From positions 1 through 64,000 of the forward strand of contig JABACO010000032.1 in the NCBI GenBank assembly GCA_013339895.1: DNA of 64,000 nucleotides, in the 5' to 3' direction. Below are positions 1-11,600 of this stretch, in pieces. Origin of the DNA: Ephydatia muelleri. Taxonomy: Eukaryota > Porifera > Demospongiae > Spongillida > Spongillidae. The notes beneath the pieces are model-generated. The model was not told where the DNA came from and searched no databases. It saw nothing but the letters and a program-made list of their open reading frames with translations. Each line of letters begins with the position of its first letter. Positions within the stretch are counted from its first letter, which is position 1. A program made the translations under genes and the position numbers.

Positions 1-760
1 AGGTGTGGTGAGGTGTGTGTGAGGTGAATGTTGGGAGGTGGATGGGTGTTGGGAGGTGGGTGGGTGTGGGAGGTGGGTGTGGGTGTGGTTGTGTGTGGTG
101 AGGTGTGTGTGTGGGGGTGTGTGTGAGGTGGGTGGGGGGGTAGAGTGTTGGGGGTGGGTGGGTGTGGGGGGTGGGTGTGGTGGGTGGGTGTGGGGTGGGT
201 GTAGGTGTGGGGCGGTGGTGTCGGTGTGGGGGTGGGTGTCGGTGTGGGGGCGGGGTGTCCGTGTGGGGCGGTGTGTGTCGTTGTGGGCGGTGGGTGTCGT
301 TTGTGGGGCGTGGGTGTCGGTGTGGGGCGGTGGGTGTCGGTGTGGGGCGGTGGGTGTCGGTTGTTTGGGGCGGTGGTGTCGGTGTGGGGCGGTGGGTGTG
401 TGTGTGTGCGGGTGTGCGGTGGTGTGGTGCGGTGTGTGTGGCGCGGTGCGTGGGGTGTGTGTGGGTGTCGGGAGGTGGGTTTGGGGTGTGTGCGTGGTGT
501 GGTTGTGGAGTTGTGGGTGTGGTGAGGTGTGTGGGTGGGGAGGTGTGTGTGAGGTGAATGTGGGGAGGTGGTGTGGGTTGGGGAGGTGTAGGTGTGGTGA
601 GGTGTGTGTGTGAGATGAATGTGGGATGGTGGGTGTCAGGCGGTCGGTGTTGGGAGGTGGGTGTGAGTGTGGGAAGGTGGGTTTGGTGGGTATGGAGTTA
701 GGTGTGGTGTGATGGTGTGTGATGTGGAGGATGTGGGAGATGGTTTCAGGGTATGGAGCA
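1..760. repeat. G-rich GT minisatellite (intron of ankyrin gene 1)
   Basis: Degenerate tandem array built on GGTGTGGGGAGGTGGGTGT-like units, strongly G-rich on the plus strand. The same array type occurs inside the introns of the right-hand ankyrin gene (55.2-55.8, 58.1-58.7, 61.0-62.3 kb). It is followed by the same downstream block (vicinity of 780-1,010), so this stretch is most likely the truncated intron of an ankyrin unit whose upstream exons lie outside the window. The long open frames across it are low-complexity artefacts. Confidence 0.85.
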
Positions 761-779
761 TGTGAAGTGGTAGTAGAGG

Positions 780-1340
780 GTGTGTAGGAGAGTGTACCAA
801 GAGGTTTTAGTACACATACATTACCTTGATATGTTATATCGATCATCCAAGTACTGTACACAGTATAGGTCATATAGAGAGGTCAGTGACAGTAAGTTTT
901 CGTCCTGGTCCCATGGCAGGACTTTTCAACACTACAAATAAACATCAATATCTATTATGTAATCACAAATGTTATGCACTACAGAATGCATCACAAATGT
1001 TATGCACTACATTATAAGTCATTTGGTGTAGTACAGATATATGTTGAAACGTTTTCTCTCATTTTGATAGCTACCCATATGTAGACTGAACTAGTGGCAT
1101 CAGAAGAACATTCAAAATGCTATGAAGCAGATAAAATTATAAATACAAAGTACACAAGCTGTATTATATGAACAGTTTCAATGATGAAAAGCTGTTCATA
1201 GTTTGGCAAACCTGTACTAGGCAACGCGAGAATAGCTTTACTTGTCAGGAGATTAGTTAATGCACTGATGTTATTGATCACCCCAACGCACCCCTGCCCG
1301 GACTTTCCAAGTACTCCCATGCACACACCTAGTTGTCTCT
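780..1340 (+). repeat. Diverged copy of the ankyrin-unit intron block
   Basis: Bases 780-1,015 match 55,830-56,030, 58,730-58,920 and 62,335-62,540 (shared words GATATGTTA, ATCGATCATCCAAGTACTG, CATGGCAGGACTTTTCAACA). Bases 1,200-1,330 match 54,290-54,400 and its sister copies (TTGATCACCCCAACGCACCC). Bases 1,030-1,140 match 49,470-49,590. This shows that the intron sequence of the left gene and the array at the right end share ancestry. A short internal duplication (ACAAATGTTATGCACTAC twice) lies near 965-1,010. Between 1,340 and 2,530 I see only weak relics of the same block (for example near 1,865) and no exon. Confidence 0.8.
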
Positions 1341-2531
1341 CCCACTCTTCAAATAGGGCATTATATACTGGTATCCACTTATAGATTCAGATTCAATGAT
1401 GCAACACTACTATACGTTAATATGCTGTATGAAAATCTGTTTGATGAAAGTAACACCTGATATCATGGACTGGAGCTAATAGATTTGGTTCTATACAGTC
1501 TTCAAGTTCCGCACCTTATCCATCTAATCCACATAGAACATTGATCTTCAGTAAATGATAGTTTCTTCATATTTCTGTTTCATATAATAGGCGTTCTTGT
1601 TTGTAAAATTGAGCCAACATCCATATTAGAATACTAACGCATATGGATATGAATATCTCGGCATGAGTCCTCTCTGCTTTCCGGAGTATTTTTTTCTCTA
1701 ATGGAGATGTGGCAGAATATGTTCTCAATTCAACACTGAATCATAGAAATGTGTGTGTGAAATGTGTGTGGCTACAAGATCATGTGGGGCGTAAGGCATT
1801 GCATGTGGTGCTTGGAGTAGTGGATGCTCCATAGTATGCATTGTTGATTGGTGATGTGTTTTGCTCCAGGTGTGTGTGGATAATGAATAGCCTATCATAA
1901 ATATTTGTGGATCCCAATAGCATTGCACATATAATAATGCCATACAGGCTTCCACAGCTTAGCCAGTTTGGCATGACCAAGTCACTAAATTAATAATCTG
2001 CCGTCCATGTACCTAATATGAGACTATGCCATGTGAGGTCAGTTAGCGGATGTAGCAAGCATGATATATGTATGAACACCTGTACATTAATGCACTGTTT
2101 GGATGCATATCCTTCTGGAGATTAGGGTACAACTAGTCATTTCTGATGATGCACGGTGAGCTTTGCACATTCAATGCAGGGAAGGGTTATTGCGTGCATC
2201 ACATTTATATATAGTTCCAGCCATTCCGCTACTTGCCCTGATATTAGTGGCATCTCTTAGTCCTGTGAAAGATGTGCAATCATGTTTAGACCCTTATTTG
2301 CAGGACCCTCCCACCATATTAGGCATATTCATGTTTTGAATACTACACTCACATAGGGTACTTACCTGCCAACAACGATCATGTCTATTGTATGTGCTCT
2401 AAACTTTATAATAGCCATGTGGCTTACAAAAATATGCTAGCTAACCATTTGCCATTACTACTACTAAATAAAATGCACAAAGGCTTATTTTGTAGTATAA
2501 ATAAACAACTGAAGACATGCAATTTGTACAG

Positions 2532-2612
2532 GATGGGAAAACAGCCCTGGACATAGCCATGAGGAAAGGTCACAGTGAAATACTAGAAGTATTGAAGACT
2601 TCTCAAAGCAAG
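2532..2612 (+). CDS. Ankyrin-repeat exon (last of gene 1)
   Basis: 81-nt exon, 27 codons, phase 0 at both ends. A TTTGTACAG acceptor precedes it and AAG|GTAAAA follows. It encodes DGKTALDIAMRKGHSEILEV and so on, the helix-turn-helix core of an ankyrin repeat (TALDIA for TPLHLA, GHSEILEVL for GHxEIVxLL). It lacks the usual terminal ADVN loop, as is common for the last repeat of an array. It is clearly more diverged than the type A and B exons of the second gene. Confidence 0.85.
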
Positions 2613-5600
2613 GTAAAATGCACATTAGACCATCTAGCAATCTGCAATATTACCTATGTTATTTATAGCTAATTACACAGTAGATTTGTGCATTTGTTGC
2701 ATACTTTACCGATGTTCTGAAAAATAAAAATTGCATGTCTTTAGCTGATGTCACACAGTCATGGAAATAGATAGGGGGGGGGGGGGGGGGGGCACCTTTT
2801 AAAGTGGTATTACTTGTCCATTATAACGGGCTGCTTGCTTTTTGTTTTTAAAAAATCTTATGGTTGTAAATTATCACTCGTTTCATTTTTTTGTTGTATT
2901 TCATGTTGGCCAAGCGATTTCTATACAAGGAAACAAAGGGAAGTAACTTTTTAGGATATCATGCATAGTTGTTTTTCCATATCAGCGCGGTCAACTTCTG
3001 TTAACTTGTGAGCACTGTAACTTCTTTGCCATAACTGCCGAAGGTATTTTATTTTAAGATAGTTAGGCTTGCAGTTATCATTTGTTTAATATTTATAGTG
3101 TCTCTTTGTGACGTTTCTATAAGGACCTGTTTCCTTTAACACAAATAGAACTTTAATGTGTGACTACAACTAGTAAAAGGTCCTTTGTATCCCACTCCAA
3201 GCTCTTGACTAGAACATTTGTATTTTCTTGTAGCATGTGCAAGTTAAATGATGTACTGGTCAATAATTATGAATTGTCTGATTGATTGTTAGGTACACTC
3301 TGATGAACAAAGGAGAGGTAAGGTTAATTTGTGGCTATGGCAATATACACATGATCATGTGCTTTGCATGCATTTATTTAGTAGTGGCAACATCAAATAT
3401 GATACATGGTTAATGCAGAAACAGTTGATGAGGGTGCTTAGAACCACCATTTATTGGTTTTCCTGGCAAAAGTATTTTTTGTTGCGAATGAAGTGGCAAT
3501 AAGCTTTATGAAATGGATACTTTTCTTAGAGATAGCTACACCTTGACATAGGGGCAAACTATTGTATTCTATTACACTCTCACTGTATAGTTTTCACCTT
3601 TACATAACTGTCAATAAGAGCACAGATAATGTATACTATCTCTGATAGAGTAAGGATGCAAGTTAATATTTCTGACAAAGATTGATCAATTAAAATCAAG
3701 AGTACACAAATGACATAAATTGTAATAGATTGCACTAAAAATGGTGATTTCAGTACGATCTTCAAATGGAAAAATTTCGTTCATCAATTACTAAATCATA
3801 ATGGAATTGTTCATCACCTCAAACTATCAAAAGTAAATAATAACTCACTATTGAGGTTATCTAATTTTAAGTACCTAATAAAGCTTGATTTATTTATAGA
3901 TTGACTAATGTTTATTAAAATTAGTTGGTTCATCTTGAATATTTGATATGATTTTTTGAATCCCATGATCAAATTGTATACATTTGTTTACACACATTTG
4001 CCTAGTTTGAAAGGATTATGTCATAAATCAGTTTGCAGATGTCAATACTGTGAAATTCAATCCTTTGTTTTCCAATTGCAAACACAATCATGTAATTTGT
4101 TATACACATACAGTTACTCCATTAAACTAAATGATAACACAAAACTCATACAAAAAACTCTTCATCGTCACTGTCCACTTTCGTTGTCCCCAACACGGAA
4201 GCTGCATTGCCCCGTTGGACGGCAACTGATAGTCTTTGGGTAAGGGTAAGCATAGGAGTTAGCTTCACCAGACACCTGCCTCAACCGCTGGCCCAACTCT
4301 TTAAGGAACTGAGTTGTCCTTGATCCAAACACTCCAGTCGTCTCTATTGCCACATATTATAATAATATTTACACAACATTTGTTATTAAATCTGTTATTT
4401 AAATAATAACGGCAAGTTTTTATGTGTGAGGGAATAAATTAGATTGTAAACTAAATCAAGGTCCCTAAATTTGTGACCACGTATTCTATTAAATTGTTAG
4501 TTGCTTGTCTTTTCATATGTAAAGTATAAACCACTGATTAATTTCAATGTTTTAATCCATTATGAGGTTTGATCATCTCAATTTAATCATTCATGGATTT
4601 CATAATATACTTCGAGTTTAATCACTTACATGTAATAATAATTTCTAAACTGCGCTTATTTTGATGATGATTCTTGATCTATATAGATATTTTTTATCAC
4701 CACTGGGACTGTAGAATGTTGTTTCAAATTAAACAGCTTTAGGGCTAGGAGGATCCTGAATGGTGAATCTAGGCTAATATGGCTTATGCATCGAGGAAAG
4801 AATAAAAACAGAACTAAATGCAAAAATGATTACACTACTCATTATGTCTAAGGATGTTGCATTTAGAGCTTTTTGACAATGTAACATTCTTAGACATAAT
4901 GAGTATAGTGTAATTATATTTGCATTTAGTTCTTTCCTCAATGCACAGCTATTACTGCATTATTGGACACAATAGCTAAAGATGTGAATTGCGTTCAATC
5001 AACATACGTCATTTCTTAATACCATGTGGTTTTTTATTTTTAAAGTTCCTTGCTAGAAATACATTCTAGACTATCTGTGTTATGTTTGTGTTGTGTGCAT
5101 GTATTTGTCAGTTTTGATGGTCTTATAAAGTGTTCTCTTGAGTAGTGGGTAATGAATCTTTTGTCCAGAGTGGTAGTGGCTTTCAGTTGGTGAATGAAAG
5201 GCTGCATAAAGATTATCCCTACATTAGTGATGCCCATTGGTAGGTAAAGCAATACATCGTTATAATTTAAAAGTCACAATACACATCATATCACCATATT
5301 TACTCATTTCATATATGAAACAGAGAAGGCCCTCACAAATGTACCTGAACTGAGGTAAAAATAGTTAGTAGTGATATTGTATACACCAACACTCATACAT
5401 ACACATACATATTTTTCAACAGCTACGTGCAACTGTACATTGCCAGAGATGATATTCATTGAATTTTACATCTGCATCAGATTAATAGACAATGCAGATT
5501 TCATCCCTATTTAGACCAAGATAAATATATATACAGGGATAATATACTATTCTGTATTATTTTTCTTTGGCAAAATGTTTCACAGACACATAACACATCT

Positions 5601-8600
5601 TGGCTATGCATAAAATCCACTGTAAAGGCCTCACTTTATGTCAATATTTGTACAATAAATGTTATGTAAGCACTTGTCCCACAATACTGTGGCAAAAACC
5701 TTTTTGTACCTTCTACAGTGAAAATAAAGAGCCCTACAAATACCATTTGCCTACTCCAAAAATGTGGTTTAAAATTATAAATAACCATAAAATGTCTAAC
5801 TGCTACTCTTAAATTGGATGGAACTGTAATATTCAATGCACAGCCATTACAGCACATACATATTACGTGCAACTGTGCATTGCCAGAGATGATATTCATT
5901 TGCATGGGATTAATAGACAATGCAGATTTCTGTCCTCTTTACACTAAGATAAATAGTATTTTCTATTATTTTTCTTCAGCAAATTGTTTCACAGACACAT
6001 GCACTGTAACATGTCTTGGCTATGCATACAATCCTCTGTATAAGCCTCACTTTATCTCAATATTTGTGCAATAAATGTTATGTAAGCACTTGCCCCACAA
6101 TACTGTGGCAAAAACCTTTTTTTACCTTCTACAGTACAAATAAAGAGTCCTACAAATACCATTTGCCAACTCTTTGCCTACTCCAAAAATGTGGTTTAAA
6201 TTTATCTTACATGACATTACAATACTATGCACACTCACCACCTGTCTTACTTAATGAAACAGCTAAAGCAGCGCCTCGGCTATTTTTTTACCAGACTCAT
6301 TTCATGTTAATCGACATTAACCATACTTGACAAAAATAGTAAGTTGTGTCTTCATATTTGTTTATCTAACAAAAGCAAACTGTTTTATTATCAATTTGGG
6401 TCATTGTTTGCACAACGATAGAGGATGTTGTTTATCACACATTACACCCATAGCCTTTATTTCATAAGCAATACTGTACTGATCCTGCTTGATGGAAATG
6501 AAAGCAACTTGTGGATTACAACATGTACATGGACATAATACTGACTTTATAAATCTTAGACTTTCTCAGAAAAAAGTTTGCATTTCAAACAGTATGGCGT
6601 TCCTTGACAATGTGATTTTTCACCACTGTACATGGCAATGGAAAATTGACCGACCACCTGTAATGCAGCAGTCATTGTGAGCCTTAGATTAGTTTGTTGT
6701 TCAGTTAAAAAAGGTAGCCTTTGGCACATTTATTGCAAGTGATTTTCCCTTCACTCACAGACCCTATCACATTCCAGCTATGGCTGACAAGAAAACCAAG
6801 ATAGCCATTTTAACAGAGCTTTTAAACAATCCTACAATTGTTGGTAGAAAATGTTATGTGATGGACGAAAAAGATGACAACTTTGTACTTTTCAAGGGCC
6901 TGTAGGTGGTTTAATGGTATATTTTCATAACAGAATTTCTATGTTCACTCTCAAGTCATAATACGAAACACATCTTGCTATAATATAGTCTCGTGTAATG
7001 TACAAACCTCGTCCTTCATACTATCTCAGAGCTTACGAATTCTTCAGATCTATTGATAGCAGACTATACTCCAACTTTGCAGTTTGAAAAAAAATGTATT
7101 GGTAAAGTGCATCTTTATATATGCACAAATTCAGTCCAACATCTTATATAACCATCAAAACATTGTTGCAGAATCACAGCTCTTCAAGCGATCACATCAT
7201 GTGAAGTCCAGGTGTTATGGTACTGCTGGAATACATGTAGTATAGTTCAGGTCTAGCTTCATGTTAAACGTTATGACATTATAGTATAATGCTCTTGTTT
7301 TCGCTTCTGAACTAATGGTAGTTACAGAAGTTGTTGAAGGAATATATTCCAACTACTTATAAACATGTGAGAGGGCACACATTACTTCTTGGCTTATACT
7401 GTACATTATGATGCAAATCAATCCAAAGCGGTATCACAGTTAGATGTGTGCTCATAAAATGTCTAACTGCTACTCTATTCTAACAATTGGAATACCAGTG
7501 TGCACATGTACTTTGCACTTTCTCACTATAGTTTATAATTTTCCTCTCTTGAATCAGAGGGAATTTCAGCTTTGATATGAATTCCGCTCACTGATGTATT
7601 GTGTTAGTATTTTTCAGTGCATATAAACAATAGGCTTGCATTTTTCCCTACTAGAAATTCCTTCTCCTCCAATTGGACTGAAAGTTGATAGTGTTAATAG
7701 CACATCTATATCCATATCTTGGCAACCTCCATATGATGCAAAGTGTATCATAAGAGAATATCAAGTCAGCTGCACTATGCACGGTGGAAGTGAACAGCTT
7801 CATGAAGTTCAGGACACAACCAGTACTGACCTGATTTCTCTCGAACCACACACTGAGTACACTATACGTGTAAGGGCCAAGACAGTACATTTTGGGGACT
7901 ACTGCACTCCAATCACAATTCACACTCTAGAGACAGGTAAGATGGAAATGGAAATCCATTGCTTTTTACTGTTCACAAATTTATTTCCGTGTTAGTACTC
8001 TCTTCAATAAATTACATTTATGCTTGCCTCACTATGTTAGCAATAGCAATGTTGTATTGCAGGTAGTTCCATTATTGTATAAATGTACAATGTGTGTAAT
8101 TAGATGAATAAGAATTTAGTTAACAACTGACTTTGTGTAAACATGCACAATCATGACTCACCACCTTTCTGTACCTTACGTAATAATGAAGAGCCATTCA
8201 AATGCAATTGTGCCGATTCCAATAACAGTATCGTGCAAAAGTAATCTTAAATCATATTGCAATAGATATGCACACACAGCACACTCACCACCATTCTGAA
8301 ACACAGCAAGCTTTAAAGCAGTCTCATTTGGATTCTGTGTGATTTTTACCAGGCCCATTTGAGCATAATCCATTGACCATACTTGAAAAGAAAAATTGTT
8401 AGTTTTGTGTTCAAATTAGTTTTCTAAAAATACAAACCTTATTCTCATCAATTCGGAACACTGTTTTGCACAGTGAAGAGAACACAATTCTCTGAGCATT
8501 TTTTATCCACAGAGTAAATATATAGCCTCAACTGGTCTTTCAATAGTTATTTTTAGTCCTGTTCATTGGTAATTTCTGTGAGCCTTAGATTCATCTGTAG

Positions 8601-11600
8601 TTCAAACAAAAAGGGTAGCTTTGGACACTTCTAATGCTATTTTCCTCGTAGCATGTTATAGATATAGCTGACATGAAAACCAAGATAGCCATTAATAAGT
8701 ATTCATTATTTTCAAGGGCTGCTGTATATGAGCTAATGTTAAACATGTTCCACTTCAAGTCATAATACCGGTATATGGAACAAATCTCAACCTCGTCTCA
8801 TGCATATAATATTGTTTTGTAATGGCTCCATACCTGATAGGTCACACAGTTTACTTCATTCTGACCAGAGGCTACCGATTGTTCAGGCCTGTTTATAGAG
8901 GATTCATACATCAGCTAGAAATAATCGTATTTGGAAATCTCATCTTTATATATGCGCAATTCAGTCCAACTTCCAACATAGCCTACAAAATGTTGCAGAC
9001 AAGTGACAAATAGTATAGTCCGCTCGTAATTTGTTGTGTGGTAAGCTGTGTTGGTATGTTTATTAGAGAATCTGTTTTCATAGGTGTACGCATAGTACCT
9101 CGCCTCAGGCGCTTTTTCTCTTCTGTCCGCCATTACTTGAACAGCAACAATAACGCTCAGAGTCATGATTGCCTACACACATGTCGTATTATTAGATTCT
9201 GGGATCACTGATACACCGTCTTAAGTCACAAACCAGTGAAGCAATACTGTAGGAGGTTTATGATTCAACACCACCCTTTCCAAATGCCAAAATGTACTTT
9301 TTTACAGGTAACAGCCCTTAATTGTGTTAAATATGAAAGTGCAGGAATGCATGTAATATAGCTTCTGGTTAGAATATATATTCTATGAAATGGTCATGCA
9401 CAAACATAGTATGTTCTTTTTGCGCTTCTAAACTAATGGCTGGTACATCACTTGTTGGAGGCACATATTCAATGTACTTGATCTCATGTGTGAGGGGCAT
9501 ACATTCCCTCTAGGTTTATAGTGTGCATTTTAAGATACCAAGGCAATCAAGCCAAAGCAACTTGTCACAGTTGAACGAGTGCTTGTATATAACAGTACAC
9601 TGTGTAACTTCTTGTCACAGTTTAACGAGTGCTTGTATATAACAGTACACTGTGTAACTTCTACAGCATGTGCATATAGTGTGTACTCTAGCATTCAATA
9701 GCTAGTTTGTAACTTTCCTCTCTTCAATTAAATCGAATTTGTTCATGTTTTTTAATAAATGATACATTCTTTCAGTATCTAAGCAATGTGCTTACATTTT
9801 TCTTTCCCTAGAAATTCCTTCTCCTCCAATTGGATTGAAAGTTGATAGTGTTAATAGCACATCTATATCCATATCTTGGCAACCTCCATATGATGCAAAG
9901 TATATCATAAGAGAATATCAAGTCAGCTGCACTATGCACGGTGGAAGTGAACAGCTTCGTGAAGTTCAGGACACAACCAGTACTGACTTGATTTCTCTTG
10001 AACCACACACTGAGTACACTATACGTGTAAGGGCCAAGACGGTACATTTTGGGGACTACTGCACTCCAATCACAATTCACACTCTAGAGACAGGTAAGAT
10101 GAGACAGAAATATATAGAATTGTTACAAATTTTGCTTTGTAACTTATGATCCAGCAGGCTATGTTTTGCACGGTGGGTATATACAGTTTAACATCCTTAC
10201 CCAAAAACCCAACACTTATACTCTGTATAAACCTCGTCCTTCATACTGTCTCAGAGCCTACGAATTCTTCAGATCTATAGATAGCAGAACTATACTCCAA
10301 CTTTGCAGTTTGAAAAACAATGTATTGGTAAAGCTCATCTATATATATGCACAAATTCAGTCCAACGTCTTATATTACCATCAAAACATTGTTGCAGAAT
10401 CACAGCTCTTCAAGCGATCACATCATATGAAGTCCAGGTGTTATGGTACTGCTGGAATACATGTAGTATAGTTCAGGTCTAGCTTCATGTTAAACTTTAT
10501 GACATTATAGTATAATGCTCTTGTTTTCGCTTCTAAACTAATGGTAGTTACAGAAGTTGTTGAAGGAATGTATTCCAACTACTTATAAACATGTGAGAGG
10601 GCACACATTACTTCTTGGCTTATACTGTACATCATGATGCAAATCAATCCAAAGCGGTATCACAGTTAGATGTGTGCTTCTAAATAACCATAAAATGTCT
10701 AACTGCTACTCTATTCTAACAATTGGAATACCAATGTGTACATGTACTTTGCACTTTCTCACTATAGTTTATAATTTACCTCTCTTCAATCGGAGGGAAT
10801 TTCTGTTTTGATATTAATTCTGCTCACTGATGTATTGTGTTAGTATTTTTCAGTGCATATAAACAATAGGCTTGCATTTTTCCCTACTAGAAATTCCTTC
10901 TCCTCCAATTGGACTGAAAGTTGATAGTGTTAATAGCACATCTATATCCATATCTTGGCAACCTCCATGTGATGCAAAGTGTTTCATAAAAGAATATCAA
11001 GTCAGCTACACTATGCACGGTGGAAGTGAACAGCTTCATGAAGTTCAGGACACAACCAGTACTGACCTGATTTCTCTTGAACCACACACTGAATACACTA
11101 TACGTGTAAGGGCCAAGACAGTACATTTTGGGGACTACTGCACTCCAATCACAATTCACACTCTAGAGACAGGTAAGATGTGACAGAAATATATAGATTT
11201 GTACTGATTACAAGAACTTATGATCCAGCAGGCTATGTTTTGCACGGTGGGTATATACAGTTTAACATCCTTACCCAAAAACCTAACAGTTAATTTTGTA
11301 AATTTGATCGATACATCAGTTGAAATACTTGTACATATTAGTTACAGCAAAAACATAATACCGTCTTATATCAATGTACAGTATTCATCATTTGGAATCA
11401 TTTCCACAAACAGAGACCTAACACATACATTATATAATTTCCAGTACATGCTATGGAAATGTAGACATGCTTTGAAGTGAATGGCTAATTAATAGATCAG
11501 AGCTTTAAAACTCTCCGATTCTGTGAATAGCTGTGTAGATGTCATTTAAGACTTATGGAATATCAAATCTTGACAAACATGCACTAGGTCCCTTTTCGCG

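Larger units (their letters stand above)
3318..7654 (+). other. Long intron (4.3 kb) with repeats
   Basis: No convincing exon. It holds a LINE-like remnant (4,140-4,353, minus), a foldback sequence (4,788-4,944), a tandem duplication (about 5,410-6,200) and the upstream half of the FN3 duplication unit (7,000-7,654). The rest is AT-rich and featureless to me. Confidence 0.6.
7000..11285 (+). repeat. Triplicated FN3 exon-intron unit
   Basis: Three units each carry one FN3 exon with its flanking intron. The intron before FN3-1 (7,010-7,654) and that before FN3-3 (10,228-10,890) are nearly identical over about 650 bp. The intron before FN3-2 is recognisably related but more diverged. The segment after FN3-2 (10,144-10,200) matches the segment after FN3-3 (11,218-11,275). 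Pattern: an older duplication giving unit 2, then a recent unequal exchange that made units 1 and 3 alike. Related sequence also extends upstream (6,640-6,720 with 8,570-8,640). Confidence 0.85.

Noticed and set aside
38-613. Long Gly/Val/Cys-rich open frames in the first 600 bases
   Set aside because: They are translations of a GT-rich minisatellite; all frames are open for the same compositional reason.
7651-7923. Minus-strand open frames opposite the FN3 exons
   Set aside because: They mirror the three conserved FN3 exons and have no domain of their own.
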